The notes beneath the pieces were generated by a model, which did no database searches, had not been told where the DNA came from, and saw nothing but the letters and a program-made list of their open reading frames with translations. Shown piece by piece: positions 38,301-43,996 of a stretch of DNA of 64,000 nt. The stretch's first letter is position 1, and each line of letters starts with the position of its first letter. The stretch covers positions 25,244-89,243 of the forward strand of contig CALISD010000014.1 of NCBI GenBank assembly GCA_938041955.1, given 5' to 3'. The translations under genes and the position numbers were made by a program. The DNA comes from an uncultured Granulosicoccaceae bacterium (GTDB lineage: Bacteria; Pseudomonadota; Gammaproteobacteria; Granulosicoccales; Granulosicoccaceae).

Positions 38301-39435
38301 GATCAGAGATAATCGAATCCTGCTGTTCCGCACGACGGCGCAACGGCGCGATGTCACTATCTACGACAGCTGGTTTTACCACTGCAGCGGGTTTTGGCTG
38401 CGCCTTGAACAACGAAATTTTCTTGTCTGATTCCTGGCGTGCAAGTTCTGCCTGCTGTTGTTGCAGCGCAAGGCGCTTGCGTAGATCAGAGATTATTGAT
38501 TCCTGCTGTTCCGCGCGGCGGCGCAGCGGCGCAATCTCGTTATCGATCGCGGGCTTTGGCTGAGACATCAGCGAGAGTTGTCGCTCTGCCTCTCCCCAAC
38601 CTGCAAACGCACGGACTTTCTCGTAGGCTTCTTCCTCAATGTTTGATTTCAGCTGCCGTTCGCGAACGCTTGTCAGACCAACAACCTCGGGAGCACTTGA
38701 TCTTGCGCTGTCAGAGGCAATCAGGTCGCGCACTTTTCGCTGTAGATCATTGACCTGGCTGTTCTTCTGATCCAGCAGTTTCTGGTATTGATCTATCTCC
38801 TTCGCAGAAGTGCTTGCCACTTTTGCCGGTGCCGTGTAGGAGTACTGCAACTGCCGGTCACGTTCGCCCAGTGCCGCCAGCGCCTGAATCTTCGCATACG
38901 CCTCATCATCCAAGGCACGTTTGAGGCTCTCTTCCTGACCTCCACCCTGGGGTGCTTTTACCCGCAATGAAGCGCTATCGCCGCGCATGTCTTTCGCGGC
39001 TACCGAATACTTACCGGGCTGCCCAATGGCTGGCCGGTGAGTGGAGCTGTGCTCGACGGTACCGGCAGACGCTTGTGTTGAGCGCTTGGAGCCTGAGGCG
39101 ATAGCCGGTCGCCTGACAGCCGGGGCAGTTACCGTCGCTGAACGTGACACTGACTCTGTGCTGCCAGCAATTCGCTTCCCCTGACCGTCGTGCCCGCTAC
39201 GTGATTGACTCCGGTCGCTCACACCCTGAGCTGATCGGCCACGGCCGGCGTGACGTAAATCGGACCGCAGGCGATCAATTTCCCGATCACGGTTTTGCAG
39301 CGCACCTTCGTAGTGATTGCGGTTCCGAGCTAATGCTCTGGATCTGAGAAACTGACTGATCAGCCAGCCGATCAATAATCCGATCAAGCTTGCAACGAGT
39401 AGTGAGAATCCAATTTCACCAATCAGATATTTCAT
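32383..39435 (-). CDS. Giant membrane-anchored coiled-coil protein with 18 tandem 42-residue repeats and two C-terminal HhH modules
   Basis: A 2350-residue protein starting at ATG 39435 with AGGGG upstream. One N-terminal helix at about 7-31 anchors it. Residues about 40-160 are basic and Ser-rich. Two duplicated segments follow (EEAYEKVRAFAGWGE-like and IAPLRRRAEQQ-SIISDLRKRL-like), then continuous heptad-rich coiled coil to about residue 2070. Residues 1148-1903 are eighteen units of exactly 42 residues, RVKELEPLQQKLSSRESEY and so on. The end holds a Pro/Lys-rich linker and two near-identical modules (from about 2144 and 2257), each with IFGIGPxIEKMLN, a helix-hairpin-helix signature, and FPDRIEREEWVLSAKQI. 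Topology suggests a cytoplasmic rod with a possible nucleic-acid-binding tip. I do not recognise the protein; function unknown. It is single-gene, 541 bases downstream of an anti-sigma-like gene. Confidence 0.93.
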   Translation of the reverse strand: MKYLIGEIGFSLLVASLIGLLIGWLISQFLRSRALARNRNHYEGALQNRDREIDRLRSDLRHAGRGRSAQGVSDRSQSRSGHDGQGKRIAGSTESVSRSATVTAPAVRRPAIASGSKRSTQASAGTVEHSSTHRPAIGQPGKYSVAAKDMRGDSASLRVKAPQGGGQEESLKRALDDEAYAKIQALAALGERDRQLQYSYTAPAKVASTSAKEIDQYQKLLDQKNSQVNDLQRKVRDLIASDSARSSAPEVVGLTSVRERQLKSNIEEEAYEKVRAFAGWGEAERQLSLMSQPKPAIDNEIAPLRRRAEQQESIISDLRKRLALQQQQAELARQESDKKISLFKAQPKPAAVVKPAVVDSDIAPLRRRAEQQDSIISDLRKRLEKQQQQFENAKREYDRKISGRESDLATLRAEIDSEPDGASQLEIDSYKRKISELERAGQSRIKEFNSTLESRNKEYDQLGTRLEELRTQVSARDAQINTLKADLEQQSKLKAKLELDSNRFREQIGALEIDLKERDSNITRFKSSAADLEKSRLEMGEMENRLAQFTRTTEESSKKYEGVIVEQRGRIEELEKKIGDLQKQVKERDDQIVPLRKAVKDNENKVATVTADVGRFRSQVTGKDAEIVKKDAEITKAEKALAAARADFKKSEAEVATLRQSLKELEQLRQKKAELDKKVVDLNKELDSAKKTHTATLSEVTAKEQKIVAFGKQLEDLRKHEVEVKRLKNELDGQVTEANSLRARVTELTPLQAKVRESEMKFTALQTELRSTGEKDKRQISDLQSKYDAEQKQYTEKLKKRDIEVDELRKKIGSLEKLKTDLDHRDNEIKSLKSKLQGLESEQQALIKAREQHAIELKKSQADADGLRPFKKQADDSRNEIEKLRVEMRQAGEKQKAELETQRKKASEAESGSRNLVAERDKQIQKLQSDVKTLEALRGDVAERDKKLATVAAEIETYKKKAVQLESEIGKLKQDAQAKENQYQSRVKELEPWQQRFKDTEQKLKAKEGDIVKLRADSQSELQRKLNAAEEQHKQLLTQRDKRIAEFEIKIKQLDSLKRDIAERDNMLGELNAESSAAQKRYESLQQKIKVTEEQSNARIQKLTAELDGEKKQIQGFQSEIVGFKKSIDDRQNRLSQSDGELKKLEGRVKELEPLRQKLSARDNEYKTLEEQHRSASAKWSSELSSLQNRIKELEPLKQKLSTRENEFKALEEQHKAASSKWTSESASLQNRIKELEPLKQKLSSRDNEYKALDERYKSATSKSTSELAKLQNRIKELEPLQHKLSTRDAEYRTLQEQQKAVTAKSASELSALQNRIKELEPLQQKLSSRESEYKALEEQHKAAIAKSASELSGLQNRVKELEPLQQKLSAREGEFRALQEQQKAASGKAASEMSVLQNRVKELEPLQQKLSSKESEYRKFEEQHKAAISKSAGELSALQNRVKELEPLQQRLSSKESEYRKLEEQHKAAIAKSAGELSALQNRVKELEPLQQKLSSRESEYGILQGQHKAAIAKSASELSALEDRVNELEPLQQKLSSRESEYKALEEQHKAAISKSATELAALRGRVRELEPLQQKLSSRESEYQTLEEQLKSSNSKWVAETSDLRKRIGELEPLQQKLAARESEYKAVEEQHKSASSKWASELSALQDKVKALESVEQKLGTRENELSALQVAQKSSNAKWANDVSALQKQVRELEPLQQKLARRESEFAALQDAQKNANAKWTTEVSALQSQVKEIAPLQQKLVKREADFSALQEAQKSANAKWSFDVSVLQKQVKALNPLREKLAKRESEFKALQAAQKVSNSKWASDVSGLQKQVRELGALRQKLEKREAEYKTLQESQKAAKVSWSTDISALQKQVKELSLLRQKLEKREAEFQSFTAVQKAEKVKWSDELSSAKKSANESGRRLESLRKSSDQARARFEATETKRISELEALRKRLKEAEALRAEVSSKDKKLGLFDKQVSTLKRDVGTQQSNVLALRKEVKDSQSLASQRERELQRLQKSVKTLEASMARRHTETEKSKKSLQADLSDAKRKLAELTRLQKEVASQKATAADLRKQLDEKTIQARRVVQLEKSLTSVQTKHGKDVSKRDQEIARLKAMIDKLKSAPKPKPVAKPIARPKPKAKPKAKVVAKPKLTADGKKTTRKDGQDDLKLIFGIGPKIEKMLNKKRVTKFEHIAKWKKADVAKYSEMLEGFPDRIERDEWVMSAKQILGGTYNWEERRKAREAKNKNKPAKKVAKKASKPKKAAVTADGKKTTRKDGKDDLKLIFGIGPVIEKMLNGKGVNNFEDIAAWKKADVEKYAEMLDGFPDRIEREEWVLSAKQIIAGTYNWTERQKANQQKKK
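33727..35994 (-). repeat. 18 tandem 126-bp units (42 codons each) in the coiled-coil gene
   Basis: Counting from the RVKELEPL start at 35994 to the final AKK at 33727 gives 2268 bp = 18 x 126 with no insertion or deletion. Forty-two residues equal six heptads. Units 4-10 are most alike (RVKELEPLQQKLSSRESEY), while the first three and last six are more diverged, with the ELEPL core eroding to ALESV, EIAPL, ALNPL, ELGAL and ELSLL. Confidence 0.95.
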
Positions 39436-39976
39436 GTAACTTGCCCCTGTCTAAACTAAAACGCTGGCCAGATCCGGGTGCCTTATTCACTGTTTAACCA
39501 GTCACAGCGATTCGCAGAACGCGGGCTCGAACCTAGCAACAATCACCTTACCGTTATACATCACCACCTTAACTTGCGCACGGGTAATTTTTTGTTACAG
39601 GTGAACGATTTTTTTAGATAACGATGCAATTGCAAGCCCGAATATCGACTGTAAACAGCCGACTTCTCTGTACGCGACAAATGCCGAGTGTCGCAATGTT
39701 AAATAACATCGCGACTCTACGTGGCTACCATTGTAGGTAACTCCACGGATAGTGTCTTCGGACTGGTGCTCCTTGATTTCAAGCGTTACACACCATGGAA
39801 CAATACTTATTCAGTCGTGTTGATCGTTACTTATTAGGCTTTAGGTATATGCCCTGGGCATGCTGCAGCAAAATGGCCAACCATAAGATTATCAATAACG
39901 ATAAAATTATTAATTAAGTGACTCGATTACTAACAACAGAAGCCACCATTATTGACACCGACTCAAAGCCGCACGA
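39436..39976. other. 541-base non-coding region upstream of the coiled-coil gene
   Basis: No supported gene. An imperfect palindrome TCGCAATGTTA (39691-39701) / TAACATCGCGA (39704-39714), ten of eleven pairs, is the clearest structure. T-rich runs around 39589-39617 and AT-rich sequence near 39886-39918 could hold promoters for the coiled-coil gene (minus strand). No U-tract terminator for the anti-sigma gene was identified. Confidence 0.4.
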
Positions 39977-40975
39977 CTACTTCAATAAATTTTGCATTTC
40001 ACCAATACGCACGATCTTCGGGGCAATCTCGATCAGACTGTCATCCTTCTCTGCGTCATTCAAGATAACTATAAGCGCTTCTTCTGCCTGCTGCCGTTGG
40101 TTAAAGCTCCCGTGTAGGAGCACCCATTGAGTATCAGCAGCGATCACCTTTTCTGTTCGATGGTTAAATTTCTCTGCTACTGAGTCCAATGCCGACTCAG
40201 TATTTTTCACCGCAATCTGTATGCTGTAGTGGGTGCTGTTTTGTACCAGCAGCCAGCGATTAACGTCGGCTTGTCCAGTGGCTGATTTTCGCTGCACAGA
40301 TCGCGACTCTCGTTGCGCAATCGCACGAGCGGCAAGCGCATCAGCACCCTCAGCATTGGCAGACTGCTTGCGCATTTGCCGTGGCACCTGCATTGATACC
40401 TCTCTATCACTCAAACGCTCTGCCAGAATTTCCTCAACAAGCTCGCCCCCCATCGCATCAGAATCCGTTGCCTTGGCGTCCCTTCGGCTCAGAACAGCTG
40501 CTTGATCAGCCAATGTGACAGTGTCAGATTCACGCATGACTGCTACTGCCTCGTCAGTCACCTCGGCAACGCTTAATTCCATTGTTGGAGTGGTTACTTC
40601 CGATAGGCGTGCCATTGCCGCGTCACCGGCCACCTCAGGGAGATCGAGAGTTTGGTTAGCCGCCACCGATAGCTCCGCTTCCTCCCTTCGGCTGGCGACT
40701 GGTTCTAGTTGCACAACATCGAAGTTACCCGCTGATGGCGCTGAATTGCGTGTTCCAGCGTGCATCGCTATGCCAATACCTATCCCTACGGTACAAAGAG
40801 AAGCCAATGCCAGGCCTGGTTTCCAAGAAAATAGTGCCTGCCGCTTATCTTCGTCGATCCTGAGTCCAGTGCTCACTCGCGCTGCGTCTTGCGCCGACTG
40901 AAGAATATTTTTATCCAAATGAGCTGGCGATTTCAGCTTCGGAGCTTCACGATATAATCTTTCAAGCTCACTCAT
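39977..40975 (-). CDS. Anti-sigma-like single-pass membrane protein with C-terminal SPOR-like domain
   Basis: A 332-residue protein directly behind an ECF sigma gene, overlapping it by four bases (ATGA). The first 50 residues are cytoplasmic and carry a short acidic/basic helical segment suited to sigma binding; a helix at about 51-71 crosses the membrane. A long polar, Glu/Ala-rich linker leads to a C-terminal domain from about residue 243 (WLLVQNSTHYSIQIAV, QWVLLHGSFNQRQQAEEAL, PKIVRIGEMQNLL), whose layout matches SPOR domains of the DamX type. SPOR domains bind denuded peptidoglycan. I infer an anti-sigma factor that senses the cell wall; there is no zinc-binding HxxxCxxC motif. Family calls are by eye. 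Confidence 0.75.
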   Translation of the reverse strand: MSELERLYREAPKLKSPAHLDKNILQSAQDAARVSTGLRIDEDKRQALFSWKPGLALASLCTVGIGIGIAMHAGTRNSAPSAGNFDVVQLEPVASRREEAELSVAANQTLDLPEVAGDAAMARLSEVTTPTMELSVAEVTDEAVAVMRESDTVTLADQAAVLSRRDAKATDSDAMGGELVEEILAERLSDREVSMQVPRQMRKQSANAEGADALAARAIAQRESRSVQRKSATGQADVNRWLLVQNSTHYSIQIAVKNTESALDSVAEKFNHRTEKVIAADTQWVLLHGSFNQRQQAEEALIVILNDAEKDDSLIEIAPKIVRIGEMQNLLK

Positions 40976-41565
40976 GCTTTTAACTCCATGCGATCCTGCG
41001 TCGCTGACTTAGCGTACCGAAGCCTGCTTTTTACCGTCTCGGCCCCGACACCAGTGATCTCTGCGATCTCCGCGTAGGTAAACCCTTCTTGCTGCAACAC
41101 GAACGTAACTCTCTGCTCTTCTGGCAGTTCGGCCAATGCGCCCAGCAGTTGATCGAACAACACCAGATCTTCAACATCAGGCTGATTGGCGATGAATTGC
41201 TCGTTTTTTGTGTCAAGCTCATCAGTTCGCTGATTGACCTTACGACGGTAGAAATCAGCCACCTTGTTGCTCGCAATGCGGTACAACCAGGTTCGAAACA
41301 CCGCCGCACCGGGTTCGAACTTAGCTGCCTGATCTATGACAGCCATCCATACGTCCTGGGTGATTTCCTCCGCCGCTGCAGTCTGCGCAAGGAGACGGGA
41401 CGTGAAGGTAAACAAACCATCTTTGTGGCGTGAATAAAGCTCATTAAACGCAGCAGTATCGCCATCAGCATAGGCATGCAGCAACTTCGCATCAGAAGTG
41501 GCTTTTAATGAACGTGGAAAACCAAACAGCGTCACGCGAATCGCTTGCTTTGAAACATCGCCCAA
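40972..41565 (-). CDS. ECF-type RNA polymerase sigma factor
   Basis: A 197-residue sigma-70 family factor of the ECF class. Region 2 runs from about residue 33 (AFNELYSRHKDGLFTF, EITQDVWMAVI, FRTWLYRIASNKVADFYRR), region 4 from about 140 (LAELPEEQRVTFVLQQEGF, TYAEIAEITGVGAETVKSRL). Start is uncertain: TTG at 41565 gives the listed length and an in-frame GTG at 41535 is the alternative; neither has a clear ribosome site. It is coupled to the anti-sigma-like gene. Two 12-base direct repeats lie upstream and could be its control site. Confidence 0.93.
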   Translation of the reverse strand: MGDVSKQAIRVTLFGFPRSLKATSDAKLLHAYADGDTAAFNELYSRHKDGLFTFTSRLLAQTAAAEEITQDVWMAVIDQAAKFEPGAAVFRTWLYRIASNKVADFYRRKVNQRTDELDTKNEQFIANQPDVEDLVLFDQLLGALAELPEEQRVTFVLQQEGFTYAEIAEITGVGAETVKSRLRYAKSATQDRMELKA

Positions 41566-41612
41566 ACACCACGTCTTAAGAACAAATTGGCTTCACTTTA
41601 CACTGACTACCT

Positions 41613-41651
41613 GTTAATCGCAGCAGAAACAAAAACGGGGTTAATCGCAGC
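41613..41651. repeat. Pair of 12-base direct repeats upstream of the ECF sigma gene
   Basis: GTTAATCGCAGC occurs at 41613-41624 and again at 41640-41651, a 27-base period, 48-86 bases upstream of the sigma start. On the gene's strand it reads GCTGCGATTAAC. Two to three helical turns of spacing would suit a dimeric regulator or tandem promoter elements. Confidence 0.7.
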
Positions 41652-41773
41652 TGGAAAGTTGACCTCCCCTCAAAACGTTGCTGGGTCCGGGACACAGACG
41701 CTAATGGACAAAACTTGTTGTCCCGGACGCAGTGTCAGCCCGGCCAAGCATTACTTCCCAAACTCTTGCAGGC

Positions 41774-41802
41774 AAAAAAAGAGCCGCAGAAGCGGCTCTT
41801 TT
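41774..41802. terminator. Bidirectional intrinsic terminator after the GH12-like gene
   Basis: GAGCCGC (41781-41787) and GCGGCTC (41792-41798) form a 7-bp stem with loop AGAA. The minus strand, after the GH12-like gene stop at 41824, then reads seven Ts; the plus strand reads TTTTC. Confidence 0.88.
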
Positions 41803-41823
41803 CATTACATCCGGGCGGTTAGC

Positions 41824-43338
41824 CTAGCGAGTTACACGAAACTCATCGAGGGTAAAGGTACCATTGCCCCAGAAAGTTTCAGTGCCTATCTCGATGGCTC
41901 CCATGCAGGTGTTGCCCACTGACCACACACCATGCTGAGGCCCTTGAAAACGAGTCCAGTCAACAAACTCTTTCCAGTCAAGCCAGCCTTCATTTGACGG
42001 TGTCTGCTCAACGAATGCCACATAGCCCCAGGTTAATGCCGGGTTAATGTAGACATCCCAACGCTTACCGTCGATCGTGGCCTCAGTCACTTTGGTACCC
42101 GGTGTTTTGATCACAGGCTTGTTGACCCAGATCATCATCTCGAAGTGCTTGTTCCACTCTTCAGCTTCACAGCTTGTATGAAAAAATGACTCGAGCGCTA
42201 CGTTTCGCTCAGCGGTGCCTGTTTCACGATACTTATAACGAACCTTATAGTTCGGCATATTGTTGACGTTAACCGGCAAACCGAGCTTCGCAGGCGTGCC
42301 TGACTGCGAGTTACGCGTTTTACGACCGTAATAGACCTGCGGGTAACTCTTGACTGAGTACTCGTTTCCTTCGTTTTTAGCCAGCCAGTTGTAGTCCCAC
42401 TTGGCAACATAGTTACCGCGACTGCCACCTAGCTCAATACACTGTGACCAACGATCTGAATAGACGTCACTGAAGTTCCACGTGTTGTTCTGAAGAACGT
42501 AGTCACCATAGGCGATTTCTGCCCATGGCTGACACCAGCGAGTGTTTAATAACGGATCTTCTGCTGTCGCAGTACGACCAGCGACTATTCGGCAACTCTG
42601 ATCATTCTCGTAGCCAAAATTGTCACCGTTGCCATCACTCGCATCGGTCAGGCAAATAGGCGTGCCGTTAGTATAGCCAATCGCGCTCACAGCGACCGGT
42701 GGTGGCGCTGCGATAACACTATTGGTGTTACGGTTTGGCTGAACACTACCCCAACGACAAGACTCCCCGAACTCAAATCCCCAGCCATTACCATTGTCTT
42801 CTGCATTTGCGGAACACTGCGCAGCGCTGCTCCCAGAGCCAGACGATTGAGAAGTCGAAGAGGGAGCCGATGCAGAAGATCCGCTGGTGTAGCGACAACT
42901 GCGATTGTTTTCCCAGCCCCAGCCATCACCGTTATCTATGGCTGCACTTGTGCAGCTTGGCGCGGTAGAACCGGAAGTTGAGCTCGAAGATGAAGAAGAG
43001 GTAGTTTCCTGCGTGCCACCGAACCTGCAACTACGGTTGTCTTCCCAGCCCCAACCGTTGCCACTATTGACAGCTGAAGAGCTGCACAACGGCTTTCCGC
43101 CGGTGTCGATGCATGACTTACCATTCTCGTAACCCCATCCATTCGAGCCTATGGTTGCCGATGCTGAGCAGGTCGGATGTCCAGCCGGGATGGTGCAGGA
43201 TTGAGAGTTTTCATAACCCCATCCATCGCCATCAACGTCTACCACCGCACTGCTGCACTCAGGTGCGGCCAGGGTGAAGGGTGAGTAAAAAGCTGAGAGT
43301 GCAAAAAGTAGTGGTAATGTAAAAAACTTGCGTGCCAT
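41824..43338 (-). CDS. Secreted GH12-like endoglucanase with six small CBM10-like repeats
   Basis: I chose the ATG at 43338 (504 residues), which opens a clean signal peptide ending near FTLAA; a TTG ten codons earlier is in frame. Residues 28-250 hold six Cys-bounded units such as CSSSAVNSGNGWGWEDNRSC, which share the NGWGWEDxxSC core of carbohydrate-binding module 10, separated by Ser-rich linkers. The C-terminal 235 residues resemble glycoside hydrolase family 12: EMMIWV (Glu400, likely nucleophile), WDVYINPALTWGYVAFVEQ, and IGTETFWGNGTFTLDEF (Glu487, likely acid/base). I infer an extracellular beta-glucanase or xyloglucanase. It is monocistronic with a strong terminator. Calls are by motif, not by search. 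Confidence 0.85.
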   Translation of the reverse strand: MARKFFTLPLLFALSAFYSPFTLAAPECSSAVVDVDGDGWGYENSQSCTIPAGHPTCSASATIGSNGWGYENGKSCIDTGGKPLCSSSAVNSGNGWGWEDNRSCRFGGTQETTSSSSSSSTSGSTAPSCTSAAIDNGDGWGWENNRSCRYTSGSSASAPSSTSQSSGSGSSAAQCSANAEDNGNGWGFEFGESCRWGSVQPNRNTNSVIAAPPPVAVSAIGYTNGTPICLTDASDGNGDNFGYENDQSCRIVAGRTATAEDPLLNTRWCQPWAEIAYGDYVLQNNTWNFSDVYSDRWSQCIELGGSRGNYVAKWDYNWLAKNEGNEYSVKSYPQVYYGRKTRNSQSGTPAKLGLPVNVNNMPNYKVRYKYRETGTAERNVALESFFHTSCEAEEWNKHFEMMIWVNKPVIKTPGTKVTEATIDGKRWDVYINPALTWGYVAFVEQTPSNEGWLDWKEFVDWTRFQGPQHGVWSVGNTCMGAIEIGTETFWGNGTFTLDEFRVTR

Positions 43339-43968
43339 AGATTTTAAAGTTGTTCGGTTAATAACCAAAATACTGGATCCGAATTGGCTGGTTTGACACC
43401 AGCGTTAAACACAAATGCACAGTCGATTAAACGAAAGAGTGAGGCGGCGGACGCCTGACTCAAGCCGTGCGATGAATTTACAAAATTATAAATTTACCCA
43501 GTTGCATGTCAGATTAAACAACGGAAACAAACACCTAAGGAAGGTAACAAACCACATGAACTTCGCGCCGTAGGAACATGATTCCAGCCGCTCCGCTGAT
43601 TTGCATTACTCCATCGTTAGTTTTATTTCCTGCCGGATGCTCCCTGGACTCAACGTTAAGACTAAAGATAGTCTTCATTCAGCGAAGTTGAAGCAGAAAC
43701 CGTACAGTCTCGGTATTGACAGTGTGTCCAGAGGGAGGGTTTTCGTGCACGGCGGACGCTTAACCGTATGTTTTTATTATATTTTACGGCACATTTTAGA
43801 GTAACGCTCCTGTAACATTCCTCACTGAAAAACAGCGCACCCGGAGCCTCTGACCGTAAAAACCGGTCTACAACTATAGATATACCGGGCCTGACGCCAA
43901 TAGTCAGTCAAACAGGACTTACTATTGACTATTGGCTTTGAACATCCCTGAAGAGATGAAGGTCTTCA
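43339..43968. other. Non-coding region between the GH12-like gene and ettA
   Basis: No supported gene. Noted structures: a 10-bp imperfect hairpin GAGTGAGGCG / CGCCTGACTC (43437-43446, 43452-43461) about 100 bases upstream of the GH12-like start; an AT-rich stretch near 43470-43495 with two AATTTAC copies; and a perfect 10-bp inverted repeat CCAATAGTCA / TGACTATTGG (43897-43906, 43926-43935) with a 19-base spacer. Confidence 0.45.
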
Positions 43969-43988
43969 GTAGCGAACTGGTTCGCTAC
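43969..43988 (-). terminator. Stem-loop just past ettA, possible terminator
   Basis: GTAGCGAA and TTCGCTAC form a perfect 8-bp stem with a 4-base loop, nine bases after the ettA stop codon. No strong U-tract follows on the minus strand, so it could also be a stabilising 3' end. Confidence 0.45.
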
Positions 43989-43996
43989 CTCGACGG

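Noticed and set aside
36692..38563. Further plus-strand frames of 90-176 residues
   Set aside because: Antisense to the coiled-coil gene; low-complexity Ser/Cys/Phe composition, no family features.
32383..41565. The idea that the giant coiled-coil gene belongs to the ECF sigma operon
   Set aside because: A 541-base gap with its own dyad separates them; co-transcription is not supported by spacing, though regulation by the sigma factor remains possible.
43601..43804. A 67-residue plus-strand frame in the gap before ettA
   Set aside because: No ribosome site, no recognisable motif; typical chance frame in AT-balanced DNA.
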